This document shows, piece by piece, positions 8,172 to 15,460 of a stretch of DNA of 34,023 nucleotides. Origin of the DNA: an uncultured Bacteroidales bacterium. Its GTDB lineage: Bacteria; Bacteroidota; Bacteroidia; Bacteroidales; F082. Every line of letters begins with the position of its first letter. Within the stretch, counting starts at the first letter, position 1. The notes below the pieces were generated by a model. That model searched no databases. It saw nothing but the letters and a program-made list of their open reading frames with translations, and was not told the DNA's origin. Position numbers and translations under genes: made by a program. Where the stretch lies: positions 135,046 through 169,068 of the forward strand of contig CAMYXP010000005.1 in the NCBI GenBank assembly GCA_947303085.1, read 5' to 3'.

Positions 8172-9086
8172 TTATTCAGTAGGGGCAAATGATGATTTGC
8201 CCCTACTTTTATTGACAAGGATAACGCCAGTAAACACCAATGCTGCGGCGAGCACCTTCTGCCAGGTGAGGTGGTCCATGCCGGTGGCGATGCCCATAAT
8301 GGTGGCGATGATAGGCTGAAGATAGCCGTAAAGACTGATAACCGTAGGTCGCAGCACCTTCTGCCCCACAGGAATAAGGAAATAGGCGATGAAGGTGGCG
8401 AAGAGAATCAAAAAACCAAGTTCAAGCAGGTATTTTGTAGGTAAAGCAGCGATATTCAGGCTCGCTAACTCCTTGATATCGAACGGAATAGCAACGATAG
8501 CCGAAAACAGAAACATCCATTTCATGAAGGTAACGACGCTGTATTTTGCGATAAGCGGACGGAAAGCGCCGAGATACAATGCAAAAAAGATGCAGTTGCC
8601 AATCATGTAGACGATACCCATAGGAGTTGTCTCAGTCACCGAGCCGCTCTCAACGCGTACTGTATTGAAAACCAAGAAGATGACTCCGATAAAACTCAGC
8701 GCCACACCGCCTGCTTTCTTCAAAGTGATAGGTTCTTTGAGTACGATGGCAGCGATGAACATAGTAAAAATAGGTGTCAGAGGCGTCAGGATGCTGGTGT
8801 CGAAAGGCGTCGTCATGGTACTCGCCTTCAGAAACGAGACCTGAGTCAGGAAAAGTCCCAGCATCGAGGCAAGAAAAATTTTAGGAAAGTCACTCTTCTC
8901 GACCTTTTCCTGAGGCTGAAAAAGCGAGGCGATCCAGAAAAGAACGGTCGCGCCTATGGCACGAAAACAGAACAACCCCATCGGAGAGATCAGCGCCAGA
9001 GTGGATAAGTCTCTGCAAATGATGATGTTAAAGCCAAAAATCGTGTAAGCGAAGAAGGCTGAAATATGACCTAAAGACTTTTTCAT
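8172..9086 (-). CDS. EamA-family (DMT superfamily) membrane transporter
   Basis: The 304-residue protein is hydrophobic throughout, with about ten membrane segments in two EamA halves (roughly residues 8-140 and 155-295). Family marks are AYTIFGFN near the N-terminus, the TPLTPIFTMFIAAIVLKEP segment ending the first half, and a matching LGFLILFATFIAYFLIP/PIIATIMGI region in the second. The family exports metabolites such as amino acids, but the substrate cannot be read from sequence. The start lies only 8 bases from a -7 box (9095-9102), so the mRNA leader would be very short. The gene converges on the small gene at 7901-8167, with 4 bases between stops. Its last codons (SSFAPTE) lie in a 13-bp palindrome. 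Confidence 0.9.
   Translation of the reverse strand: MKKSLGHISAFFAYTIFGFNIIICRDLSTLALISPMGLFCFRAIGATVLFWIASLFQPQEKVEKSDFPKIFLASMLGLFLTQVSFLKASTMTTPFDTSILTPLTPIFTMFIAAIVLKEPITLKKAGGVALSFIGVIFLVFNTVRVESGSVTETTPMGIVYMIGNCIFFALYLGAFRPLIAKYSVVTFMKWMFLFSAIVAIPFDIKELASLNIAALPTKYLLELGFLILFATFIAYFLIPVGQKVLRPTVISLYGYLQPIIATIMGIATGMDHLTWQKVLAAALVFTGVILVNKSRGKSSFAPTE
8178..8210 (+). terminator. Terminator-like palindrome between convergent genes
   Basis: AGTAGGGGCAAAT (8178-8190) and its exact complement ATTTGCCCCTACT (8195-8207) flank GATG and are followed by a T run. This looks like an intrinsic terminator for the plus-strand surface-protein operon, while coding the last residues of the EamA transporter on the other strand. 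GTAGGGGCAA-type palindromes are, to my knowledge, widespread dispersed repeats. Confidence 0.75.
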
Positions 9087-9094
9087 TGCGGGCG

Positions 9095-9102
9095 CAAAAT
9101 TA
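9095..9102 (-). promoter_or_regulatory. -7 box of the EamA transporter gene
   Basis: The minus strand reads TTGTAATTTTGCG. The G end of the box is 8 bases from the ATG, implying a leader of only a few bases. Confidence 0.5.
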
Positions 9103-9110
9103 CAAATTTT

Positions 9111-9142
9111 TTGGCTATTGGCTATTAGCTATTGGCTGTTGG
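9111..9142. repeat. Degenerate GGCTATT word array
   Basis: The words GGCTATT, AGCTATT and GGCTGTT follow one another over about 32 bases. The array overlaps the likely -33 region of the CobW-family gene. Confidence 0.5.
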
Positions 9143-9161
9143 CATTTTTTTATTATTTTTG
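9132..9161 (+). promoter_or_regulatory. Promoter of the CobW-family gene
   Basis: TTG at 9132-9134 and TATTTTTG at 9154-9161 are separated by 19 bases, a good fit to the Bacteroidota -33/-7 promoter. It supports the ATG at 9183 as the start. Confidence 0.6.
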
Positions 9162-9182
9162 CAACCAAATTTGAAAAAAATT

Positions 9183-10385
9183 ATGAGTAGAATGGAAACT
9201 CCGGTCCTACTTCTGACCGGTTATCTCGGAAGCGGAAAAACGACATTGGTAAATCATATCCTTTCGAACAAGAAAGGCATCAAATTTGCAGTGATAGTCA
9301 ACGACATAGGCGAGGTGAACATCGACGCCGACCTCATCCAGAAAGGCGGTGTGGTGGGCAAGAAAGACGAGAGCCTCGTGGCGTTGCAGAACGGCTGTAT
9401 CTGCTGCACATTGAAGATGGACCTCATCGAGCAGCTCAACGACATCATGAAGATGGCGCGTTTCGACTACATCGTCATCGAGGCCAGCGGCATCTGCGAG
9501 CCTGAGCCGATAGCGCGCACCATCGCCGGAATCCCGCAGATGGGCAAGGAATACACGCAGTTTGGCACCCCACGTCTCGACTGCATTGTGACAGTGGTCG
9601 ACGCCTTGAGAATGAAAGACGAGTTCGGCTGTGGCGATAATCTCAAAAACGAAAACATCGACGAAGACGACATCGAGAACCTCGTCATCGAGCAGATTGA
9701 GTTCTGCAACATAGTTATATTAAACAAGGTGTCGGAGGTGGAGCCCAAAGAACTCGAGCGCATCCGCCAGATAGTGAAAAACCTGTCGCCTGACGCCGAA
9801 ATCCTTGAATGCGACTACGCAAATGTCGATCTTGACAGGATAATCGAGACTTATATGTTTGATTATAACACAGTTAGCGGTTCAGCAGGCTGGATAAAGA
9901 TTATCGAGGGACATGAAGAACACGATGATGACGACGATCACGATGAGCATGAGCATCATCACCATGACCACGAGCATCACCATCATCATGATCACGATGA
10001 GGACGAAGGTGAGGCGGAGGAATACGGCATTGGCACATACGTTTACTACAACCGCCGTCCGTTCGACACGCTGAAATTCAACGACTATGTGCTCAACAGC
10101 TGGCCGAAGAACATCATCCGCTGCAAGGGACTGTGCTATTTCGCTGATAATCAAGACATGTCGTACATTTTCGAGACGGCAGGAAAGCAGAAGAAATTGA
10201 GCGAAGCCGGTTATTGGTTTGCCACCGCGAGCAAAGAGGAACTGCAACAATTCATTGAGCGCGACCCTTCTATTCTCAAAGACTGGGACGAAGAATACGG
10301 CGACAGAATGGAGAAGCTGGTATTTATCGGGCAGAAACTGGATAAGGAAGCGATAAAACAAGCGCTTGACAGCTGCTTGTTTTAG
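9183..10385 (+). CDS. CobW/G3E-family GTPase (COG0523 type), putative metal chaperone
   Basis: This 400-residue protein has the P-loop GYLGSGKT at residues 13-20, the metal-binding CxCC motif as C72-I-C74-C75, and a VEQ/LNK nucleotide-specificity region (VILNKVSEV). A stretch at about 242-280 is almost entirely His, Asp and Glu. A CobW C-terminal domain follows (about 281-400). G3E GTPases deliver metals such as zinc, cobalt or nickel to client proteins, and the histidine-rich linker fits a Zn2+ or Ni2+ role, but the metal is not determined. I chose the ATG at 9183 over the upstream TTG at 9132 because the promoter lies between them; ATG 9192 is also possible. The gene ends with TAG and converges on the T9SS gene to its right, with a shared terminator. 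Confidence 0.9.
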   Translation: MSRMETPVLLLTGYLGSGKTTLVNHILSNKKGIKFAVIVNDIGEVNIDADLIQKGGVVGKKDESLVALQNGCICCTLKMDLIEQLNDIMKMARFDYIVIEASGICEPEPIARTIAGIPQMGKEYTQFGTPRLDCIVTVVDALRMKDEFGCGDNLKNENIDEDDIENLVIEQIEFCNIVILNKVSEVEPKELERIRQIVKNLSPDAEILECDYANVDLDRIIETYMFDYNTVSGSAGWIKIIEGHEEHDDDDDHDEHEHHHHDHEHHHHHDHDEDEGEAEEYGIGTYVYYNRRPFDTLKFNDYVLNSWPKNIIRCKGLCYFADNQDMSYIFETAGKQKKLSEAGYWFATASKEELQQFIERDPSILKDWDEEYGDRMEKLVFIGQKLDKEAIKQALDSCLF

Positions 10386-10467
10386 ACTTTAAACTTTAGA
10401 CCTTAGACTTTAGCTGTATACAACTAAGGTCTAAGGTCTAATATCTAAGGTCTAATATCTAAGGTCT
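10383..10467. repeat. TAGACTTTAG/TCTAAGG word array at a gene end
   Basis: Variants of TTAGACTTTAGACCTTAG run one way and variants of CTAAGGTCTAATATCTAAGG the other. The array begins at the stop codon of the CobW-family gene and fills the gap to the next gene. Confidence 0.7.
10398..10439. terminator. Bidirectional hairpin between convergent genes
   Basis: AGACCTTAGACTTTAG (10398-10413) pairs with CTAAGGTCTAAGGTCT (10424-10439), 16 bp with one G-U wobble. The position between two convergent stops suits a shared terminator, though the stem is AT-rich and no long T run follows. Confidence 0.5.
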
Positions 10468-10472
10468 TAAAA

Positions 10473-12035
10473 TTACTTCTTCACGAAGCGTTTTGTTTGA
10501 ACCATGCCTTCTGAAACCATCTTGATGAGGTAAGCACCTGCTGGCAGCTCGCTCACGTTGATTTCAAACGACTTCTTACCGATAGGTTCGCTCATAATCA
10601 TAGCGCCTGTAAGGCTGTAGATTTCGCATTGATTCACAACAGCTTCGCTTTCGATCATGAGTTTATCGGCTGCAGGGTTCGGATAAACAGCAAACGAATT
10701 CACCGCATTCTCATTCACGCCGTTGTATTGTCTGTAAAGCATGATGTTGTCGACGTTCACCATAAACTGGTTGGTGCAGTTGAAGTGTACGATAGCCACG
10801 TAGATATCCTGTCCCTGATAATCTCTGAGGTCGACGTTAAAAGTATGCCACTCGCCTGCTTCTTTCACTGTCATGTCGGCTTCCCAAATAATTGTGAAAG
10901 CATCGGCGTTGTCGCCTTCTGTTGTTGAGACTGCCACTCCGAGGTGCTCGTTAGGATGTGTAATATCCTGAACGCCAGCTTCGAAAACCACCTGTTCGCA
11001 ATCGAGTTTGTAAGGTGTCACGACGTAGTTCTCAGGGAAGAGAGGGCTCTCTGAAATGTCGACTGATGCTGATGTGATGCTGTATGGGTTCTCGGTGTTG
11101 CCCCAGTTTTGGCGCATCTCCCAGTTGTAGCCGTCGCCGTCGCCATCGATGATGTTCATGTGCATGATGCCGTCGTTGAAGTCGAAGAGGATGTCGCCCT
11201 CTGGAGGTGTAGGCACTACAGGAGTGTATTCGCCTAAAGCATAGATTCCGATGATGTTAGGGCTCTTATCGATGTCACCGAAGAAGCACTGTGAGCCGTT
11301 GACTTCACCAACGTATGCGCCGCCTGCCGAGCATGCTGCACCCCAACCAGGTGTCACTGAGAAATCGAAATATGTCGAGCTTAAAGCATCTGTGTCGATG
11401 TTATAATCGTAAACATGATCGGTGAAGCCGTTTACTGCGTTGAGCAAGAGGTGGTGACCGCCGTTTTCGTCAACGAAATAGCCTGTTCCGTGGACGGTGT
11501 GACCGCTGAGGTTGGCAGGTGTTGCCGACTGAAGAACCTGACCGTTGCGATTCACCAGCTTAAGGTCAAGGTAGAGTGTGCCTGAGCCTGATGCTCTCTC
11601 GCCAACCCAGAAAGCGTCGTGTTCAGGGTCATAGGTGCAGTGACCGAGCTCATCCAAGCCAGTCTCGATTGTGCTGACCAATGTCTTGTTGTGAAGGTCG
11701 TAGCACCAGATTTTGCTTGAGTGGGCGTCGCAGCCGTAGAAATACTGTCCGTCGTAGGTCATGTCGCGCATGTAGTTGTCGGAGTTGGTGTTGCCTGCGA
11801 AGTCGACATCAAACTCATCGAGGAGGTTGCCTTCAAGGTCATACTTGTAGAACATATAGAGCACTGTCGATGACTTGCCCCATGCGGCGGTGTAGATGTT
11901 TTCGCCGTCGAATACCACAGCGTGCTGACGGCCTGTCGAGGTAGTGAAGGAGTTGACGAATGTCCAATCTTGTGCGTTGGCTGCAAATGGCGCTATAAAT
12001 ACCATAAGCAATGCAATAAGTAATGATTTTTTCAT
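10473..12035 (-). CDS. T9SS-secreted protein with beta-propeller-like and cleaved-adhesin-like domains
   Basis: This 520-residue protein starts with a signal peptide (MKKSLLIALLMVFIAPFAAN, then AQ). The N-terminal half has propeller-like repeats (HAVVFDGENIYTA, RDMTYDGQYFYG, HCTYDPEHDAFWVGE) typical of proteins that wrap a beta-propeller. Residues about 283-435 (ILFDFNDG ... VNVDNIMLYRQ) resemble the jelly-roll cleaved-adhesin domain seen in gingipain-type and other T9SS cargo. The C-terminus is a classic T9SS sorting domain: AVYPNPAADKLMIES, CEIYSLTGAMI, LPAGAYLIKMV, TKRFVKK. No protease motif was recognised. It is a single gene, with an upstream -7-like box TAATTTAG at 12088-12095 (one mismatch). 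The ligand and role are unknown. Confidence 0.85.
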   Translation of the reverse strand: MKKSLLIALLMVFIAPFAANAQDWTFVNSFTTSTGRQHAVVFDGENIYTAAWGKSSTVLYMFYKYDLEGNLLDEFDVDFAGNTNSDNYMRDMTYDGQYFYGCDAHSSKIWCYDLHNKTLVSTIETGLDELGHCTYDPEHDAFWVGERASGSGTLYLDLKLVNRNGQVLQSATPANLSGHTVHGTGYFVDENGGHHLLLNAVNGFTDHVYDYNIDTDALSSTYFDFSVTPGWGAACSAGGAYVGEVNGSQCFFGDIDKSPNIIGIYALGEYTPVVPTPPEGDILFDFNDGIMHMNIIDGDGDGYNWEMRQNWGNTENPYSITSASVDISESPLFPENYVVTPYKLDCEQVVFEAGVQDITHPNEHLGVAVSTTEGDNADAFTIIWEADMTVKEAGEWHTFNVDLRDYQGQDIYVAIVHFNCTNQFMVNVDNIMLYRQYNGVNENAVNSFAVYPNPAADKLMIESEAVVNQCEIYSLTGAMIMSEPIGKKSFEINVSELPAGAYLIKMVSEGMVQTKRFVKK

Positions 12036-12087
12036 AAAGATTTAATTTAGTTATTTTAATGAAAAAAGTTAATCAACTTTTAGCTTG

Positions 12088-12095
12088 CTAAATTA
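12088..12095 (-). promoter_or_regulatory. Weak -7 box for the T9SS gene
   Basis: The minus strand reads TAATTTAG, one mismatch from TAnnTTTG, about 53 bases upstream of the ATG at 12035. Confidence 0.3.
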
Positions 12096-12140
12096 CAAAA
12101 AATTCTCACACCTTATATTAATAAAGCCTTTCTTTCCCAA

Positions 12141-12187
12141 AAGCTAACTTCTAATGGCTAATAGCTAAAGTCTAACGTCTAAAGTCT
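12141..12187. repeat. TAGACTTTAG word array running into the MATE gene
   Basis: The words AGCTAA, TCTAAAG and TCTAACG repeat across the MATE stop codon at 12165-12167. On the minus strand the last residues TLDVRL are encoded by GACTTTAGACGTTAGACTT-type repeats, the same words as at 10383-10440. Confidence 0.65.
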
Positions 12188-13556
12188 CTTTAATTGCGAA
12201 CGGCAACGCCAATAAAAACGTCATCGCATCGGCGACGGCTTGGGTCATCTCCACGCCTTGAAGGCCGAGGAAGAGAGGCAGAATCATTATGGTAGGGATG
12301 AAGAACAGACCTTGGCGTCCCATTGATAACACAGTGGCTACCAATGTTTTACGAGTAGTTTGATACATCATGTTGGTGACGGTGCTAACCCCTATGAGCG
12401 GGAACGACAGGCACTGCCAGCGCAACACCCTTGTGCCTATTTTCACCAGTTCGACATCTTCGCTGCGGAATATTTTTATGATGTCGGGAGCAAAGATGGC
12501 AAACGTTATCGATATGATTATCAATATGATAGTCGAGACGTTGGTTGTGAAAATGAATGATTTCCGCACTCTCTCGTGCAATCCGGCGCCGTGGTTGAAC
12601 CCGCACACAGGCTGGAACCCCTGCCCTAGCCCAAGGATTATCGAAAACGCGAACATCATTATTCGTGAAACTATAGTAAACGCTGCTATTGCGCTCGCCT
12701 CAATGCCAGGAGCGGCGTAGTATGCGGCATAACGGTTCAGCATTATCGTGCTGACGCAGACAAACACATGACGCATCAGCGAAGGCACTCCTCCGTTGAA
12801 AATATCGATGTAGCTTCGTAAAGTCGGGGTGAAATTGCGGATACGAATATGCACATTGCCGCTGCGTTCGGTGCCGATAAGCAGAACCAGCCATCCCACC
12901 ATCTGACTGATGCAGGTGGCCAGCGACGCACCCATCACGCCCATGTCGAATACATATATAAACAAGGCGTCGAGGAAGATGTTCAAGATAGCGCCGGTGG
13001 TGAGTCCCACCATCGCATATTGCGCGTTACCCTGCAATCGCAGCTGGTTGTTGAGCGTCAGCGACGACATCATGAAAGGCGTTCCGATGAGTATAAACAG
13101 CAGATAATCATTGGCTTGCGGCACAATGTCGGGGGTAGCTCCCATTATCCGCGAAAGCGGTGAGAGGAAGAAAAGCCCTATCACAGCGGCAATGGTGCCT
13201 ATCGTCATCGACGAGATGAAACCAGTAGCCGCCATCTTCTCGGCATCGTCGTATTTCTTCGCGCCAAGCGCTGTTGAGATGTAGTTGCCCGAGCCGTGTC
13301 CGAAGAAAAACCCGACCGCGTTGATGAATGTCATGTAGGCAAACGAAACACCCACACCGGCTGTCGCCTCCGTCGATATGTGGCCGACGAAAAACGCGTC
13401 GATGATGTTGTACATGGCAATAACAAGCATGGAGATGACAGTAGGAATCGCCATCTTCATAACCAGTTGACGCACAGGACTTTCCGTCATCATAACATAA
13501 CGTTCGCGTCGCTGTTGCTCGTCATCGTCGCGTATCGTGCCAAAAAAATGCTTCAT
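12165..13556 (-). CDS. MATE-family efflux transporter
   Basis: This 463-residue protein has about twelve membrane segments and the MATE hallmarks: PTVISMLVIAMYNIIDAFFV early, GVGVSFAYM, GSGNYISTALGAKKYDDAEK, LNNQLRLQGNAQYAM, and a second half starting near NGGVPSLMRH. MATE proteins export drugs, toxins or metabolites using Na+ or H+ gradients; the substrate is unknown. The ATG at 13554-13556 lies 4 bases from a -7 box, so either the mRNA is nearly leaderless or translation starts at Met22/Met23 (MMTESPVRQL), a position that also fits many family members. The last six codons fall inside a TAGACTTTAG repeat array, so the C-terminus may have been altered by repeat growth. It is divergent from ricT. 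Confidence 0.9.
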   Translation of the reverse strand: MKHFFGTIRDDDEQQRRERYVMMTESPVRQLVMKMAIPTVISMLVIAMYNIIDAFFVGHISTEATAGVGVSFAYMTFINAVGFFFGHGSGNYISTALGAKKYDDAEKMAATGFISSMTIGTIAAVIGLFFLSPLSRIMGATPDIVPQANDYLLFILIGTPFMMSSLTLNNQLRLQGNAQYAMVGLTTGAILNIFLDALFIYVFDMGVMGASLATCISQMVGWLVLLIGTERSGNVHIRIRNFTPTLRSYIDIFNGGVPSLMRHVFVCVSTIMLNRYAAYYAAPGIEASAIAAFTIVSRIMMFAFSIILGLGQGFQPVCGFNHGAGLHERVRKSFIFTTNVSTIILIIISITFAIFAPDIIKIFRSEDVELVKIGTRVLRWQCLSFPLIGVSTVTNMMYQTTRKTLVATVLSMGRQGLFFIPTIMILPLFLGLQGVEMTQAVADAMTFLLALPFAIKETLDVRL

Positions 13557-13560
13557 TCGG

Positions 13561-13568
13561 CAAAATTA
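13561..13568 (-). promoter_or_regulatory. -7 box of the MATE transporter gene
   Basis: The minus strand reads TTGTAATTTTGCCG, and the annotated ATG begins 4 bases after the box. Confidence 0.5.
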
Positions 13569-13600
13569 CAAAAAATTAAGGAACATAATATAATTTTCAT

Positions 13601-13608
13601 TATCTTTG
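13601..13608 (+). promoter_or_regulatory. -7 box of the ricT operon
   Basis: TATCTTTG lies 35 bases upstream of the ATG at 13644. It fixes the start, because the open frame extends far upstream into the antisense of the MATE gene. Confidence 0.6.
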
Positions 13609-13643
13609 CAGGTTATTATTATATATTGGATAATTTTGTTTTT

Positions 13644-14933
13644 ATGGAAGAAAAAGAATTCAACGAAGAAGAGATTCTTGACGAAAATATAACGGAAACC
13701 ACCGAAGACGTTGATAGTTTGCTAAAGTCGGCGCCTCAGAAATTCAACATGAAGGACGAGGATCAGGAGGACACGCTGGTGAACAAACAGGACGAGGGCG
13801 AGGAGTTTAAGGCGACATGGCCGTTGCACGACGACATGAAGAAGACACAGACCAACGATTTTCACCGCGGCTGCCGCATCAAAGCCGACAAATACGAGTT
13901 CGCATGCAACGTGTTGCGCCACGGACAGTGCAAGCTCGACAGCTTCAACTGGCTCAAGGATTTTGAAAATGAGACACCGAAAGAGGGCGAGCTGCTCGTC
14001 GCAGAGGTGCGTTTTAAGAACGACAGAAAAGACTTCTACAGCTACCCTTCGGAGATGAATCTCCTTGAGGGTGAATTAGTTGCGGTGGAGACAGCCATCG
14101 GACACGACATCGGAATCGTGACAATGGTGGGCGAGCTCATCGAGAAACAGCGTAAGCGCAAGAAGAACAACACACCTGTCAGCGAACTGAAAAAGATTTA
14201 CCGTCGCGCCCGCATCAACGACGTGGAGAAGTTCCTTGAGGCCATCCGTCAGGAGGAGCATACTTTGTACCGCAGCCGCGAGATAGCGTCGAGTCTGAAG
14301 CTCGAGATGAAGCTCAATGATATTGAGTATCAAGGAGATAGAACAAAGGCTATTTTCTATTACACCGCCGACGGTCGTGTCGACTTCCGTGAGTTGATCA
14401 AGAAACTGGCTGAAGAATTCCATGTTCGTGTGGAGATGCGCCAGATCGGATTCCGTCAGGAGTCGGCGAAGTTGGGTGGCATAGGTTCATGTGGCCGCGA
14501 GCTCTGCTGTGCCTCGTGGATCACTGATTTTCAGTCGGTTACGACAAACGTGGCAAGAGTACAGCAGCTGTCGCCTAACCCGCAGAAGCTCGCGGGCCAG
14601 TGCGGCAAACTGAAATGCTGTCTCAACTACGAATACGAGGCTTACGTCGACGCTTTGAAGGCTTTCCCGGATAACCGAATTGTGTTGAAGACCAAGAAAG
14701 GCGACGGAATTTATCAGAAAATCGACATCTTCAAGGGTTTGATGTGGTATTCGTACCCATTCGACCGCAACAACATGATGGCGATTCCGGCTGAGAAGGT
14801 GAAAGAGATTATTGACGATAACAAAAAAGGCATATTTCCCGAGCAATTGGAGGACTTCGCGTTCATCAAGGAACAGAAGAACAATGACTATGGCGAGGAA
14901 GGGAAGCCGGCGGATTTGTCAAAGCTTGAATAA
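13644..14933 (+). CDS. ricT: PSP1-domain protein, RicT (YaaT) family
   Basis: This 429-residue protein has the PSP1 core (about residues 80-370) with both cysteine motifs of the family: C283-G-R-E-L-C288-C289 and C320-G-K-L-K-C325-C326. In Bacillus, RicT works with RicA and RicF as an Fe-S complex that aids RNase Y-dependent mRNA processing. Bacteroidota homologues keep the motifs, but their partners are not known to me. The N-terminal 50 residues are very acidic and probably disordered. The start at ATG 13644 follows a -7 box. It is the first gene of a run ricT-gldH-PBP1A, an order I recognise from Bacteroidota genomes. A 14-base tandem repeat begins just after the stop. Confidence 0.9.
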   Translation: MEEKEFNEEEILDENITETTEDVDSLLKSAPQKFNMKDEDQEDTLVNKQDEGEEFKATWPLHDDMKKTQTNDFHRGCRIKADKYEFACNVLRHGQCKLDSFNWLKDFENETPKEGELLVAEVRFKNDRKDFYSYPSEMNLLEGELVAVETAIGHDIGIVTMVGELIEKQRKRKKNNTPVSELKKIYRRARINDVEKFLEAIRQEEHTLYRSREIASSLKLEMKLNDIEYQGDRTKAIFYYTADGRVDFRELIKKLAEEFHVRVEMRQIGFRQESAKLGGIGSCGRELCCASWITDFQSVTTNVARVQQLSPNPQKLAGQCGKLKCCLNYEYEAYVDALKAFPDNRIVLKTKKGDGIYQKIDIFKGLMWYSYPFDRNNMMAIPAEKVKEIIDDNKKGIFPEQLEDFAFIKEQKNNDYGEEGKPADLSKLE

Positions 14934-14966
14934 AGTGTAGAGTTTAGAGTGTAGAGTTTAGAGTAG
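14934..14966. repeat. Tandem 14-base repeat between ricT and gldH
   Basis: The unit AGTGTAGAGTTTAG occurs at 14934-14947 and 14948-14961, with a partial AGTAG after. It starts 1 base after the ricT stop. Confidence 0.75.
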
Positions 14967-14989
14967 TTTTATAGTTGATAGTTTAAAAG

Positions 14990-15457
14990 TTGAAAGTGTA
15001 TAAAAGGTTATTATATTTTGTTTTATTAGCATTTTTGTTAGTCTCGTGCGGCAACGATAAGCTGTACGACGAGAGTGTCATTATTCCGGATGCGAAGTGG
15101 GACAATGAGAACATTCCGTTTTTCGATGTGAACGTTGACGACACTTTGATAAATTATGCTTTCTATCTGAATATCAGACACTTAGAAAACTATCGCTACA
15201 GCAATTTATTCATCTTCATGCATACTGAGTTTCCTAACGGCAACCAGACTCACGACACCATCGAGTGCACTTTGGCATATCCCAACGGCACCTGGATGGG
15301 CAAAGGCAGCGGCACCATGCGCTCGGCGAAGGTGTTGCTGAACCCTTCGCTACGATTCCCGTTGAGGGGCGATTATCATTTTGAAATAGAACAAGCGATG
15401 CGCGACAAGGAGCTGAAAGGCATCACCGACATCGGCATCTGCTTTGAAAAACAATAA
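14990..15457 (+). CDS. gldH: Gliding motility lipoprotein GldH
   Basis: The 155-residue protein has a lipoprotein signal peptide with lipobox L17-V-S-C20, then the GldH body (YDESVIIPDAKWDNENIPFF, YPNGTWMGKGSGTM, LRFPLRGDYHFEIEQAMRD). GldH is one of the Gld lipoproteins first found through gliding in Flavobacterium and retained in non-gliding Bacteroidales that possess T9SS. Three T9SS cargo genes lie in this window. There is no ATG start: upstream in-frame TAA (14984-14986) limits the start to TTG at 14990 or GTG at 14996, either giving a proper signal peptide. It ends 3 bases before the PBP1A start, so the two genes are surely co-transcribed. Confidence 0.9.
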   Translation: MKVYKRLLYFVLLAFLLVSCGNDKLYDESVIIPDAKWDNENIPFFDVNVDDTLINYAFYLNIRHLENYRYSNLFIFMHTEFPNGNQTHDTIECTLAYPNGTWMGKGSGTMRSAKVLLNPSLRFPLRGDYHFEIEQAMRDKELKGITDIGICFEKQ

Positions 15458-15460
15458 GTT

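Noticed and set aside
9900..10022. His/Asp-rich segment in the CobW-type protein as a frameshift or repeat artefact
   Set aside because: Histidine-rich linkers between the G domain and C-terminal domain are normal for COG0523 metal GTPases, and both flanking domains are intact and in frame.
13296..13643. N-terminal extension of ricT by 116 codons
   Set aside because: The extension is antisense to the MATE gene and lies upstream of the -7 box at 13601-13608; the acidic N-terminus starting at 13644 fits the family.
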